Shown here one piece after another: positions 8,503 to 18,136 of a DNA stretch of 64,000 nt. How positions within the stretch are numbered: the first letter of the stretch is position 1; each line of letters begins with the position of its first letter. Below the pieces are notes generated by a model, which did not search any database, had not been told where the DNA came from, and saw only the letters and a list, made by a program, of their open reading frames with translations. This stretch comes from Hyphomicrobiales bacterium (GTDB taxonomy: Bacteria > Pseudomonadota > Alphaproteobacteria > Rhizobiales > NORP267). The position numbers and the translations under genes are program-made. The stretch is from the NCBI GenBank assembly GCA_021775875.1, contig JAJFHA010000002.1, forward strand, positions 1 to 64,000, read 5' to 3'.

Positions 8503-9405
8503 ATGGAACTCCTTGCTTATATTCTGGTTGACGGACTAATTTACGGGGCGTGGTTGTTCATCGTGTCCCTTGGATTGACACTGGTTTTCGGCATTTTGAA
8601 TATTCTCAACATGGCCCATGGCAGCCTGTACGCAATCGGCGCCTATGCTGCCGCTAGCGCAGTCGGTGCCTATTTCGCTCTCGGCGGAGAGGCGTTTCCT
8701 TTCGGCAGCTATGCGGCAATGGTGATAGGTGCAATATTCGTGGCGCTGATCCTCGGGCCATTGCTCGAATATGGCCTGCTTCGCCATTTCTACGGCCGCG
8801 ATCATGTTATTCTGGTACTCGTCACCTACGGTGTTTTTCTTATCCTCGAAGATGCCATGAAACTGATTTGGGGCGTAACGCCGCTCTTCGTATCAGAACC
8901 CTATTCGCTTCTCGGTAATGTTGAATTTGGGCCGCTATATTACGTGACCTATGATTTCCTTGTCATCGCTGTTGCGATACTGGTCGGCCTTGGAGTCTGG
9001 TTTGTTTTGAATCGCACAAAACGGGGCAAAGTCGTGCTCGCCGTCATTCACGACCGCGAAATGAGCAAGACGATGGGAGTCAATGTTGATCGTGTTTTCC
9101 TGATCTCATTCACGCTGGGTGTTTTTCTGGCCGCTTTGGGCGGTGCGTTGACCGCCCCAATGATTTCTGTGTCACCTAGCATTGGAGTAAACGTAATCAT
9201 CCTCGCTTTTGCCGTCGTTATTATTGGCGGGCTTGGGTCGATTGAAGGCGCAGCCATCGGCGCGCTTTTTGTCGGCATCGCACGCGCTGCTTCGGTTCAC
9301 CTGCTGCCCGAAGCAGAATTATTTGTCATCTATCTGGTCATGGCCATTGTTCTCGTCTTCAGACCGGAGGGCTTGTTCCAGAAAACTCAGGCGAGGAAGA
9401 TATGA
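8503..9405 (+). CDS. livH: branched-chain amino acid-type ABC permease LivH
   Basis: Inner-membrane permease of 300 residues with about eight membrane segments. The opening (YILVDGLIYGAWLFIVSLGL, then TLVFGILNILNMAHGSLYAIGAY) is the LivH signature, and GGLGSIEGAAIGALFVG near residue 245 is the EAA-like loop that contacts the ATPases. I start it at ATG 8503. The 14 extra in-frame residues from GTG 8461 lie in a hairpin and are polar. Its stop overlaps the livM start by four bases. Confidence 0.9.
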   Translation: MELLAYILVDGLIYGAWLFIVSLGLTLVFGILNILNMAHGSLYAIGAYAAASAVGAYFALGGEAFPFGSYAAMVIGAIFVALILGPLLEYGLLRHFYGRDHVILVLVTYGVFLILEDAMKLIWGVTPLFVSEPYSLLGNVEFGPLYYVTYDFLVIAVAILVGLGVWFVLNRTKRGKVVLAVIHDREMSKTMGVNVDRVFLISFTLGVFLAALGGALTAPMISVSPSIGVNVIILAFAVVIIGGLGSIEGAAIGALFVGIARAASVHLLPEAELFVIYLVMAIVLVFRPEGLFQKTQARKI

Positions 9406-10361
9406 CTGAATTTATTTTTCCTCGCTCAATACCTCTCGCCTGTGCTCTGGCGCTCGCTGTCCTCGTTGTGGTTGGGTTGATCTTGCCCGATTGGGCCATG
9501 TTCCTGGCGACCATGGCCTTCTCCAAAGGTATGGTCGCGCTAGGGGTTGTCTGCCTGATGCGCTCTGGCTTGGTCTCGTTTGGACAAGGGCTTTATTATT
9601 GCATTGGTGCCTACGCATCCGGTCTGATGGCCACCTGGATTGGCATATCGGACATTTTCCTGATGAGCCTGCTGGGCATTATAGCTTCCGGGATAGTGGC
9701 TGTCATTTTCGGCCCCTTGCTGGCGACCTATCGCGGCATCTTCTTTGCGATGCTGACCTTGTCCCTGTCGATGATCCTTTATGGCACTTTATCGAAAATG
9801 TCCGTGCTGGGCGGTACCGACGGCCTCAATGTCTCGGCCCCGACATTCCTTGGCTACCACCCGGAAGGCAGAGCCCTCGGGCTCTCTTTGTATATGTTCA
9901 CGTGCGCCGTCATTGTCGTCTATGGCGGATTAGTCAGAACCCTCTTCGATTCCGAACGTGGGCTCATTTCGCTGGCCATCCGCGACAACGAACTGCGCGT
10001 CGAATATCTCGGTACTTCGGTGCGCACCGAAATTGCCGTGACCTATATAGTTGCAGCAATCGCGGGTGGGATTGGCGGTGTTATTTCCGGAGCGGCAATC
10101 GGTCATGTCGATCCTGAATATGCCTATTGGACGACATCGGGCGAATTCGTTTTCGTTGCTATCCTGAGTGGTTATTTTTCGATCCCCGCCGTTTTCCTGG
10201 GCTCCGTCGTGCTTGAAATCGTGCGTTCTTTCTCCAACCTCTATTTCCCCAATACCTGGCAGATGTCGCTGGGCATATTTCTTCTCATTGTCATTCTTCT
10301 GTTTCCCAAGGGACTGGGATCGCTCCTGTCTCGGTCAAAAAAGCCGGAGAAAAAACAATGA
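9402..10361 (+). CDS. livM: branched-chain amino acid-type ABC permease LivM
   Basis: Second permease, 319 residues, about nine membrane segments. LVSFGQGLYYCIGAYASGL and the loop RGLISLAIRDNELRVEYLGT (about residues 186-205) are typical of LivM. ATGA overlaps join it to livH and livG. A diverged copy of its residues from about 180 to 231 lies on the minus strand at 63109-63296. Confidence 0.9.
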   Translation: MTEFIFPRSIPLACALALAVLVVVGLILPDWAMFLATMAFSKGMVALGVVCLMRSGLVSFGQGLYYCIGAYASGLMATWIGISDIFLMSLLGIIASGIVAVIFGPLLATYRGIFFAMLTLSLSMILYGTLSKMSVLGGTDGLNVSAPTFLGYHPEGRALGLSLYMFTCAVIVVYGGLVRTLFDSERGLISLAIRDNELRVEYLGTSVRTEIAVTYIVAAIAGGIGGVISGAAIGHVDPEYAYWTTSGEFVFVAILSGYFSIPAVFLGSVVLEIVRSFSNLYFPNTWQMSLGIFLLIVILLFPKGLGSLLSRSKKPEKKQ

Positions 10362-11110
10362 GCGCCACTATCCTCACCACCGAGAATTTGAATAAATCTT
10401 TCGGCGCGGTAACCGCTGCGCGCGAGGTTTCTGTCGCCGTGCCGGATGGAGCGGTATGGAGCATGATCGGTTCGAACGGCGCTGGCAAAACCACTTTCGT
10501 CAACATGGTGACCGGCTACATAAAGCCCGACACTGGCCGAATTTTGTTTAACGGCACCGACATTACCAAGATGTCACCCCGCCAGATCACACGCCTTGGC
10601 ATCAGGCGGTCGTTCCAGATTCCGCAATTGTGCGCCGAATTGACAATGTTGGAAAACATGCTCGTCTCGCTTTCGATCAATCGCAAGCACAAACCATCGT
10701 ACAAGCGTAGCGCCCGCAGGCCGAGCCAAGTTGACGAAGCCATGGATACCCTGAAACGATTTCGTATCGAAAACTATCACGACCGTCTGATGAGCGAATT
10801 ACCGGCTGGTGTGCGCAAACTGCTCGACATCGCCATGGCTATATCGGGAACGCCGCGGGTGATGCTTCTCGATGAACCGACAAGTGGCGTTGCGGCAGAA
10901 GAAAAATTTCCGCTGATGGACCTTGTCATGGAGGCACTGTCCAAATCCAACGTTACTGTGATGTTCGTGGAACACGACATGGATATCATCACGCGATATT
11001 CAGAACGCGTCTTGGCATTCTACGACGGTGAAATAATTGCCAATGACGCACCCGACCAAGTGCTTTCAGACAAAATTGTCCAGCAATATATAACGGGAAC
11101 CACGAAATGA
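10358..11110 (+). CDS. livG: ABC ATPase LivG
   Basis: ATP-binding subunit of 250 residues. Walker A is GSNGAGKTT (about residues 39-47). The Q-loop region is FQIPQLCAELTMLENML. The usual LSGG signature is replaced by ELPAGVRKLLDIAMAIS, and Walker B is VMLLDEPTSGVA with the H-loop in FVEHDMDII. LivG proteins normally carry 'LS.G..R.LEIA', so LPAG is a mild variant. It is coupled to livM and livF by ATGA overlaps. Confidence 0.9.
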   Translation: MSATILTTENLNKSFGAVTAAREVSVAVPDGAVWSMIGSNGAGKTTFVNMVTGYIKPDTGRILFNGTDITKMSPRQITRLGIRRSFQIPQLCAELTMLENMLVSLSINRKHKPSYKRSARRPSQVDEAMDTLKRFRIENYHDRLMSELPAGVRKLLDIAMAISGTPRVMLLDEPTSGVAAEEKFPLMDLVMEALSKSNVTVMFVEHDMDIITRYSERVLAFYDGEIIANDAPDQVLSDKIVQQYITGTTK

Positions 11111-11769
11111 TCCTGTCGATTGAAGACATCGAGGTGAGCATCCAGTCGACACCGATCCTGCACGACCTTTCCCTGAACATCGAAGAGGGCGAAATAGTCG
11201 GCCTTGTAGGGCGAAACGGAGCTGGCAAGACAACGACCATGCGGACCATAATGGGTTTAACAAAACCGACCTCTGGCAAGGTGAAAGTAAATGGCATCGA
11301 CATTACCCGCTTCGAGTCATATCAGCGTGCGGCACTCGGGCTTGGTTATATGCCCGAAGACCGGCGGCTGGTGCCCGAGCTTACAGTTGAAGAAAACATG
11401 CTTCTTCCCTGCTGGGCCAATAGCGAGCTGGTCCCGGCGGCGGGACTAAAATTCATCTATGATTTGATGCCGGAACTTTTTGCTATGCGTGAACGCAAGG
11501 CGATGTTGTTGTCTGGCGGTCAACAGAAAATGGTCGCGCTCGGCCGTGCCCTGATGGCGGGAACAAAGCTTCTTCTTCTCGATGAACCCTTTGAAGGTGT
11601 TGCCCCTGCGCTAGCGCAACGCATCACCGAAGTCATCGTGACACTCAAGGACGAAAAGCGATCCGCGCTAATCGCACAATCGGAACTCACCCATTCGGTT
11701 TCATTGCTCGACCGGGAATACACCATCGAGCGCGGCGAGATCATCAGCAACACCACGCCAGGCAATTGA
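11107..11769 (+). CDS. livF: ABC ATPase LivF
   Basis: Second ATP-binding subunit, 220 residues. It shows Walker A GRNGAGKTTTMRTIMG (about 35-50), GYMPEDRRLVPELTVEENM (Q-loop area, the LivF-type 'VPEDR'), signature LLSGGQQKMVALGRALM and Walker B LLLLDEPFEGVAP. The H-loop His is replaced: the equivalent stretch reads LIAQSELTHS, whereas most LivF proteins have 'lVEQn'. It pairs with LivG under LivHM and overlaps the ligase gene by four bases. Confidence 0.9.
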   Translation: MILSIEDIEVSIQSTPILHDLSLNIEEGEIVGLVGRNGAGKTTTMRTIMGLTKPTSGKVKVNGIDITRFESYQRAALGLGYMPEDRRLVPELTVEENMLLPCWANSELVPAAGLKFIYDLMPELFAMRERKAMLLSGGQQKMVALGRALMAGTKLLLLDEPFEGVAPALAQRITEVIVTLKDEKRSALIAQSELTHSVSLLDREYTIERGEIISNTTPGN

Positions 11770-13427
11770 AAGGCTCCAGAGAGTTTGCTGACCAAAGGGC
11801 GAAACAGGTGACGCCGCAAAAACATATAAACGACTCCGCGATTGTTGAGGAAATTCACTTTTCCGACCGTCGTATGCGCTGCTACAGGAACCGGCCACGC
11901 GGAACCGATCAATTGTTGCGCGAAGCTGTCGTCCGCAACGGAGATGGTGAAGCAATTATTGCCCAGGACGTCCGGCTGACTTACCGGGAATTCGACCAAA
12001 TGGTCGATAAAATAGCCTCAAACCTGCGGGTGTACGGGATTGATATTGGAGACCGCGTAGCAATTATCGTTAGCAACCGTATTGAGTTTATTGCCGTTCT
12101 GATGGCGACAATCCGCATCGGAGCGATCGCGGTCCCCATCAATGTTAGGGAACAAAAACCCGGAATTGCCTATATCATCAACCACAGCGGCGCAACGCTT
12201 CTGGTCTTCGATAATGCTGCCAGAGACCGCCTGCCGGAAGACAGCGACACCTCAGCTCTTGTTCACCGGTTTGCAATCGCGGGAAATCACGAGACCGCGC
12301 GGCCTTACCAAGACCTGCTGGCGCAACCCCGTTCGGTACCCGAAATCCACGAACCGGACGAGGAAGACACCGCGATCATCCTATACACGTCCGGCACGAC
12401 GGGGCGGCCAAAGGGGGTCATGCTCACCCATCTCAATATTTGTCATTCGGCCATGCATTACGAAAACTGCATGGCCCTGACCAGTAGGGACCGCTCGCTT
12501 TTAGCGGTGCCGGCGTCCCATGTGACCGGGTTGATCGCCAACCTTTTAACGATGATCCGGTGCGCAGGCTGCAGTCTCATTCTGCCTCAATTTTCTGCCG
12601 AAACATTTCTCGAACTTGCCGCAAATGAGCGTATGACTCACACCCTGATTGTGCCAGCCATGTACAATCTCTGCCTGTTGCGCGCCGATTTTGATGAATA
12701 CGATTTGTCCGCCTGGCGGATTGGTGGCTATGGCGGCGCACCGATGCCAGAAGCAACAATTGCCGCGCTCGCCGAAAAGCTCCCCGATCTTGTCCTGATG
12801 AACGCTTATGGCTCAACCGAAGTCACCTCACCGGCAACGATCATGCCCATGGGTGCAACAAGCGAACGCCCAGATAGTGTTGGAATAACCGTTCCCTGTG
12901 GCGATATCAGAGTGGTCAGCGCGGATGGCAAAGATGCCGCACCCGGTGATGCCGGTGAACTCTGGATTGCCGGTCCGATGGTCACGCCAGGCTATTGGCA
13001 GGATGCAGATATTACTGCCGCTTCAATGTCCAACGGTTACTGGAAGTCTGGTGATCTGGGGTCAATAGACAGGCAAGGATATGTGCAACTCCACGACCGG
13101 ATGAAAGACATGATCATCCGTGGTGGCTACAACATCTACAGCGCAGAACTGGAAAATGTTTTGAGCAAGCACCCAACCGTCATCGAATGCGCCGCCGTCG
13201 CTAGCCCGGACCCGATACTTGGCGAAAAAATCCATATTTTTGTCCATTCAAAAACGGACAAAACGTCTGCGGAGGACTTGCGCATTTTTTGCGCCGAGCG
13301 TCTTGCAGATTATAAAGTGCCGGACTTCATAACCTTTCAAGAGGATTTTTTGCCGCGCAACGCCAACGGCAAAATCATGAAGAACCTGCTGCGTGAGCAC
13401 GCGATGGCAGACAGTTCCAAAAAGTGA
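11766..13427 (+). CDS. AMP-forming acyl-CoA synthetase/ligase, 553 aa
   Basis: Activates a carboxylic acid to its CoA thioester through an acyl-adenylate. The core motifs are present: P-loop ILYTSGTTGRPKGVMLTH (about 205-222), A5 NAYGSTEVTSP (about 345), A7/A8 YWKSGDLGSID and IIRGGYNIYSAELE (about 420-450), and A10 PRNANGKIMKN with the catalytic Lys near 536. It is translationally coupled to livF, so the imported compound is probably an acid that is CoA-activated on entry. The group resembles long- or medium-chain and 4-coumarate-type ligases; the substrate cannot be read. No further catabolic gene follows, because IS6 copy B begins 50 bases later. Confidence 0.85.
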   Translation: MKGSREFADQRAKQVTPQKHINDSAIVEEIHFSDRRMRCYRNRPRGTDQLLREAVVRNGDGEAIIAQDVRLTYREFDQMVDKIASNLRVYGIDIGDRVAIIVSNRIEFIAVLMATIRIGAIAVPINVREQKPGIAYIINHSGATLLVFDNAARDRLPEDSDTSALVHRFAIAGNHETARPYQDLLAQPRSVPEIHEPDEEDTAIILYTSGTTGRPKGVMLTHLNICHSAMHYENCMALTSRDRSLLAVPASHVTGLIANLLTMIRCAGCSLILPQFSAETFLELAANERMTHTLIVPAMYNLCLLRADFDEYDLSAWRIGGYGGAPMPEATIAALAEKLPDLVLMNAYGSTEVTSPATIMPMGATSERPDSVGITVPCGDIRVVSADGKDAAPGDAGELWIAGPMVTPGYWQDADITAASMSNGYWKSGDLGSIDRQGYVQLHDRMKDMIIRGGYNIYSAELENVLSKHPTVIECAAVASPDPILGEKIHIFVHSKTDKTSAEDLRIFCAERLADYKVPDFITFQEDFLPRNANGKIMKNLLREHAMADSSKK

Positions 13428-13477
13428 ATACTGGATAGCGCATTATCATCTATCTGGTCTCTCGGTGCAGCTGAATG

Positions 13478-14111
13478 TACTGTCACGGTAACTTCGTAAC
13501 TGATGTTCGACAGATCAGTAATATCGCCGGATGCAAAAAGTCTCCTACGCTCGACACCGTTTTCCCCTTTCATCATCCAGTATTCTGTTTGGCTATATTT
13601 CCGGTTCCCGCTCAGTTACCGGGATGTCGAGGATTTACTGGCCGAACGCGGTGTCGAGGTTTCATACGAGACCGTTCGGCGTGGGCTCAAGCTGATGCCA
13701 AAATTGCTAAAGACCCAAGGCTACGTTCCAGACGCAATTGTGACCGATAAACTACCGTTTTACGGTTCTGCTTTGAGAGAGTTGAGCCTGTCCAGGCTGC
13801 ATGATTTTGGCGGCTCGGAAAACAATCGGGCGGAAATTTTCCACTTGCCCATTCGGCAACGAGAACGACGAATGAAATGGTTCAAATCCGCGAAGTCGGC
13901 TCAACGTTTTCTCTTCACTCATGCCGCCATCTACAACACCTTCAAGGTTCAACGGCACCTGATTTCCAGACAGACCATGCACCGATTTCGCGAGGAAGCG
14001 GTATGGCTGTTCGGAGGTCATCGTGACAGACCGCTTTCGCTCCTACCGTGCAGCCGTGAGAGAGATAGGCAACGAAGTCCGTCAGGTAACGGACCGCCGG
14101 TTGAACAATAG
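13478..14111 (+). pseudogene. IS6-family transposase with internal deletion, copy B
   Basis: An open frame from ATG 13503 (202 aa) reads as an IS6 transposase whose middle is missing. The N-terminal DNA-binding part ends at SYETVRRGLK and continues directly as LMPKLLKTQGYVPDAIVTDKL. About 80 residues with the first catalytic Asp (WHLDE) are gone. The second Asp (VTDKL) and the Glu region (ENNRAE) remain, and the last residues after AVWLFGG leave the family. The left end TACTGTCACGGTAA matches the outer end of copy A in inverted orientation. It should be inactive. Confidence 0.8.
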
Positions 14112-14329
14112 AGCTGAAAACTCTCATCAGCCGTTCAGGCGACGTGAGCGATAGCAAAATTCAGGACTGCTACGTCGCTTAAAAAATTTACCTCTATCTG
14201 ATCTTCATTTCTGTGTGATGAAGATGAACCAAAAATTCTTCCTTAAGCAAACAGCCTAATCAATTCTATCAGTGCTGACGGGAAACTGACGGTAGGCCGG
14301 AATATTCGACTGTTCATTGTTTGGATTAA

Positions 14330-14358
14330 TTGGAGATCACCGTAGAGGTGATCTCCAA
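14330..14358 (-). terminator. terminator of the copper operon
   Basis: A perfect 12-bp stem (TTGGAGATCACC and GGTGATCTCCAA, five-base loop) lies 12 bases past the stop of the cusF-like gene. On the minus strand it is followed by TTAATCC, a weak U-run. It is placed as expected for the end of the 20.8-14.4 kb operon. Confidence 0.7.
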
Positions 14359-14370
14359 CCAAAAGGCGAT

Positions 14371-14655
14371 CTAGTTCAGTTCAATAATTGTGAGTTTGCC
14401 GTTGCGACGTTCAACGACAAATTCGATCTCTTCGCCTTCACTCATATTTGTCAGCATGGCTTCCTCGGATACGCGGAAAATCATGGTCATGGCCGGCATA
14501 TCAAGGTTTTTCAATGGCCCGTGAGCGACCGTAACTTTGCCTGCTGCTGCATCGATGCTGCGAACAACGCCTTGGCTGTATTCCGTGGCCCAAGCGCTAA
14601 CAGCAAAGGTCAATGCGATCAGTAAAGACAATCCTGTCTTGATGATTTGTTTCAT
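14371..14655 (-). CDS. CusF-like periplasmic copper-binding protein, 94 aa
   Basis: A signal sequence (TGLSLLIALTFAVSAWA) precedes a small OB-fold domain (PF11604 type). The stretch GVVRSIDAAAGKVTVAHGPLKNLDMPAMTMIF carries the family's metal site: His, the MPAMTM Met pair and the nearby aromatic position. In CusF these bind Cu(I)/Ag(I) and pass it to the CusCBA pump. No CusA/CusB gene is present here, only an outer-membrane factor at 16664. Last gene of the copper operon, 26 bases after the cupredoxin gene. Confidence 0.88.
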   Translation of the reverse strand: MKQIIKTGLSLLIALTFAVSAWATEYSQGVVRSIDAAAGKVTVAHGPLKNLDMPAMTMIFRVSEEAMLTNMSEGEEIEFVVERRNGKLTIIELN

Positions 14656-14681
14656 TTCAATTTCCTAAAAATCAAATGTTT

Positions 14682-15248
14682 CTAATTGCTTGCAGCTTTG
14701 TCTGAAACCGTAAGGTCTCCGCGCATTCCTGCATCAAAGTGCCCGGGAATAAGGCAGGCGAATTCAAACCCTCCTGTGTTGGTAAAATTCCAGAGCACTT
14801 CACCTCTGTGGCCAGACTCAAGTCGGACCGAGTTTGGATCGTCGTGCTCCATTTCAGGAAATTTCTCCATCAAGGCCTTATGCTCCATGACGCCGGGATG
14901 GTCATCGAGGACAAATTCATGTTCCATTTCGCCCGCGTTTACGAGGACAAAGCGGATGGTTTCGCCTTTGTGCACTTCAATATTCGAAGGTTCAAATATC
15001 ATGTCGCCATCATCAGTTTCACTCATGATGATTTCAATTTCGCGATCGATTCCGGCGGCATTTCCAGGCTGGCCAATTGCCATCATGGCGTGATGATCAT
15101 CGCTATTGTTGTGACCATTCATCTGACTATCGTTGTGCCCTTGTTCCTCGCTATCATTGTGTCCATGTCCGCCGGAATGCGTGCCTGCAGCCATGGCCAT
15201 CCCTCCAAGCGCAATGACTCCGATGCCTGCAAAGATAAGTTTATTCAT
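14682..15248 (-). CDS. cupredoxin-family copper protein with His-rich N-terminus, 188 aa
   Basis: Signal sequence, then a His/Asn/Asp-rich linker (about residues 22-55: repeated GHNDS and GHNNSDDHH), probably a copper sponge. The cupredoxin domain follows (about 65-185). The likely type 1 ligands are His in EHEF (about 111), Cys and His in FACLIPGHFDAGM (about 165-175) and the closing Met. The family sits next to CopA-type multicopper oxidases in copper-resistance loci, where it binds or shuttles periplasmic copper. It lies 66 bases after the oxidase gene. Confidence 0.85.
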   Translation of the reverse strand: MNKLIFAGIGVIALGGMAMAAGTHSGGHGHNDSEEQGHNDSQMNGHNNSDDHHAMMAIGQPGNAAGIDREIEIIMSETDDGDMIFEPSNIEVHKGETIRFVLVNAGEMEHEFVLDDHPGVMEHKALMEKFPEMEHDDPNSVRLESGHRGEVLWNFTNTGGFEFACLIPGHFDAGMRGDLTVSDKAASN

Positions 15249-15314
15249 AATTTTTCTCCTTTGGTGATTAGGTAAGACAGTTGAAATTCTTCTGCTGATT
15301 TGGCCAAACCGGTT

Positions 15315-16649
15315 TTACTTTTGGGTGAGCCGGGTATTGGCATTCGTTGCCTGTTCCGGTTCCGGCAATTCGCCCTGCCATTCATAGGCCTCGGTGCCGG
15401 TCGGGTTTTCAAACCATCCCGGATCCGAATAATCATCGGATGCGATGCCTTCACGTACTTTGACGACCGAGAACATGCCGCCCATTTCCAGTGGGCCGTG
15501 CGGTCCCCAGCCCGTCATCATGGGAATGGTATTGTCGGGCAGGGGCATTTCCATCATCCCCATATCCGCCATGCCAGCGGTGCCCATAGGCATATAATCC
15601 GGCTGAAGGTTGCGGATCATGCCGGTCACTTCTGACTTGTTGACCCCAATGAAAGTTGGCACATCGTGGCCCATGGCATTCATAGTGTGGTGGGATTTAT
15701 GGCAGTGAATGGCCCAATCGCCTTCGTGAACGGCATCAAACTCGAAAGCCCGCATCGCTCCAACTGGAATATCGATCGTGACTTCCGGCCACCGGGCTTC
15801 TTTGGGCACCCAGCCACCATCGGTACATGTCACTTCAAAATCATAGCCGTGCATGTGGATCGGGTGATTTGTCATGGTGAGATTACCAAAACGGATTCTG
15901 GCCCGGTCGTTTTTGGAAATTACCAGCGGGTCAATGTCTGGAAAGATACGACTGTTCCAGCACCACATATTGAAATCATTCATGGTCATGATCTTGGGGA
16001 CATAAGACCCTGGATCGATATCGAATGCGTTGGCCATGAAAACAAAATCACGGTCCACCGGCATGAATGTCGGATCTTTCGGATGGACAATGAACATCCC
16101 CATCATGCCCATCGCCATCTGGACCATTTCGTCCGCGTGGGGGTGGTACATAAAGGTTCCGCTTTTGGTCAGATCGAATTCGTAGACATAGGTTTTGTCC
16201 GGCGGAATTCCCGGGTGGCTCAATCCACCAACTCCGTCCATACCGGACGGCAGGATGAGGCCATGCCAATGAACGGAGGTGTGTTCCGGTAGCTTGTTGG
16301 TAACAAAAATCCGGACCCGGTCGCCCTCGACAGCTTCGATCGTGGGGCCAATGGATTGGCCGTTATAGCCCCATAAATAGGCCGTCATACCATCAGCCAT
16401 CTCTCGCTCGACAGGCTCCGCAACAAGATGAAATTCTTTCACCCCGTTATTCATCCGGAAGGGCAGGGTCCAACCGTGTAGTGTTACCACTGGGCGATAG
16501 TCGGGGCCTGTGGTTGGATGAAGCGGCGGCTGGGTTGCTGCGGTTTCCATGATGGCAGCTTCGGGCAAGCCGGTATGGGACGTGCTGGCCCAGGCCGTGG
16601 TTGATACTAACGCGGCCCCGGCACCCAAAAATTGTCTCCTGTTAAACAT
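15315..16649 (-). CDS. multicopper oxidase (CopA/CumA type), 444 aa
   Basis: Periplasmic oxidase, probably Tat-exported (FNRRQFLGAGAALVSTTAWA). All four copper motifs are present: HTSVHWHG (about 122), FMYHPHADEM (about 165), NHPIHMHG (about 278) and HCHKSHHTMNAM (about 330), the last giving the type 1 Cys, two His and axial Met. Such enzymes oxidise Cu(I) to less toxic Cu(II). The Met-rich tail (MGTAGMADMGMMEMPLP) is typical of copper-resistance members. It lies 14 bases after the outer-membrane factor gene. It differs in type from the second oxidase at 18997. Confidence 0.9.
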   Translation of the reverse strand: MFNRRQFLGAGAALVSTTAWASTSHTGLPEAAIMETAATQPPLHPTTGPDYRPVVTLHGWTLPFRMNNGVKEFHLVAEPVEREMADGMTAYLWGYNGQSIGPTIEAVEGDRVRIFVTNKLPEHTSVHWHGLILPSGMDGVGGLSHPGIPPDKTYVYEFDLTKSGTFMYHPHADEMVQMAMGMMGMFIVHPKDPTFMPVDRDFVFMANAFDIDPGSYVPKIMTMNDFNMWCWNSRIFPDIDPLVISKNDRARIRFGNLTMTNHPIHMHGYDFEVTCTDGGWVPKEARWPEVTIDIPVGAMRAFEFDAVHEGDWAIHCHKSHHTMNAMGHDVPTFIGVNKSEVTGMIRNLQPDYMPMGTAGMADMGMMEMPLPDNTIPMMTGWGPHGPLEMGGMFSVVKVREGIASDDYSDPGWFENPTGTEAYEWQGELPEPEQATNANTRLTQK

Positions 16650-16663
16650 ATCGTTCTTCCTTC

Positions 16664-18136
16664 TTAATGTCCGCCACCGCCGGCATCGGCAAGTGAAATG
16701 GAAGCGCTTCCGCCACCCGTTGATGTTTCGCCACCACCAATGATCGCCGCCGACAGATTTGCGTCCGCCAGCCAGAATTCACGGTTTGCATCGACCGATT
16801 GTAAAATCGTGCCAAGCTTGGCTCGTGTATCGGCGAGCAATTCGAATGTGTTGGTGATCATCCCGTTGTAAGTCAGCAATGCTTCTTCAGATATTGTCGT
16901 TCGAAGAGGCAGAATGGCGTTGTTATAATGTCTGGCGATTTGATGAGTAGATCGGTAAGCGGTGTAGGCGGAGCGGGCTTCGGACCGAATATTGACAGCC
17001 TTCTCCGCAAGCAGATTGGCAGCTTGCATGTAGGCCAGCTCGGCGTTTCTTAACCGCGCCTCTCCGGTGTCGAAAATTGGAATTTCGAATTCGATCTCGA
17101 CTTGCGCAATTGTCGATTTCTCGATCCCGTCATCGCTAATCTCTCGCTCATGTTCGACGCCTGCAACGATTTCGAGATCGGTGAGAAGCCGGGTTGCCTG
17201 GGTAAACCCGTATGAATTGGCGAGCGCTTCCAGTTCGAGCTTCGCGATTTGCAAATCCACACGTTGCTGGAGGGCATCCGCTTCAACCTGGCGCCTTGTG
17301 GTCAAACCACCGGGGAGAGTGGGCAGATAATCGGGGACAAGATAGTCAACTTCCGACCCCCAAAGCCCCATCAACCGGGTCAATTGCTCTTTCGCCAATT
17401 GGGCGGCAAGGCGGGCCTGCGCCCGTTGTCCGGTCAACTCGGCGTAGAAAGCGTGCTCTCGTGCCTGGCCGGATTTTGGCATTGCGCCGGATTCCCCGAG
17501 ACGCTGCGCCAGTTCCGACGCTGCATTTGCAGCCAATTGGGCCTGGTTCAGGTAAATCACCCGCTCAAACGCGGCAACAGCATTAACCCACGCCTTGCGG
17601 GTTTCGCCTGCAATCCGCTGGGTTTCCAAAATTGCCTTCAATTGCGCCTGGCGAAACCGGTTGTCCGCAAGTTCAACCCGCGCGGGCCGGGTGATCATCG
17701 CCAGAATATTATTGGCGACCCATCCTTCGATGGAGCGATATGGCCCAGTACCCGGTGCTGATATGCCAAGAATTTCGACCGAGACTTTTGGGTTTTCAAG
17801 CAGATATTCCTGCCAGACCTGCGTTGCAGACATTCCGATTTCCGCATACGTCGCCTGCAAACCCCGGTTATTCAACAATGCAACCTGGACAGCTGTATCG
17901 GCATTGATCGTTCTTTGATGGACCAGCGAATGCACTTGCTCCCGCGTGTCTTCAGCTTGTTGCTGGCTCTGGATCCATACGGTCTGCTGACCTGATATTC
18001 GCGATGTTTCCTCAGATACATTCGCAAATCCTGCGTCCAACGCAGTGTATTGATCCAGCGCCGGTAATGCGGTGCATCCGGTAATCGATACCGGCGTCAG
18101 CGCTAATGCCAATTTGATGAATTTGGACATTCTCAT
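16664..18136 (-). CDS. TolC-family outer-membrane factor lipoprotein (CusC/CzcC-like), 490 aa
   Basis: Starts with a lipoprotein signal (LALALTPVSITGC, lipobox ITGC near residue 21). Two OEP repeats of long helices follow (for example AFERVIYLNQAQLAANAASEL, then RVDLQIAKLELEALANSYGF). This is the trimeric outer-membrane channel of tripartite pumps. The inner-membrane and adaptor parts are not encoded next to it, so it may work with a pump encoded elsewhere. The C-terminus is Gly/Ser-rich. It overlaps the small lipoprotein gene by four bases. Confidence 0.88.
   Translation of the reverse strand: MRMSKFIKLALALTPVSITGCTALPALDQYTALDAGFANVSEETSRISGQQTVWIQSQQQAEDTREQVHSLVHQRTINADTAVQVALLNNRGLQATYAEIGMSATQVWQEYLLENPKVSVEILGISAPGTGPYRSIEGWVANNILAMITRPARVELADNRFRQAQLKAILETQRIAGETRKAWVNAVAAFERVIYLNQAQLAANAASELAQRLGESGAMPKSGQAREHAFYAELTGQRAQARLAAQLAKEQLTRLMGLWGSEVDYLVPDYLPTLPGGLTTRRQVEADALQQRVDLQIAKLELEALANSYGFTQATRLLTDLEIVAGVEHEREISDDGIEKSTIAQVEIEFEIPIFDTGEARLRNAELAYMQAANLLAEKAVNIRSEARSAYTAYRSTHQIARHYNNAILPLRTTISEEALLTYNGMITNTFELLADTRAKLGTILQSVDANREFWLADANLSAAIIGGGETSTGGGSASISLADAGGGGH

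Noticed and set aside
5604-14111. Active composite transposon
   Set aside because: Both IS6 copies are broken by stops, frameshifts or deletions, and no target duplication could be identified.
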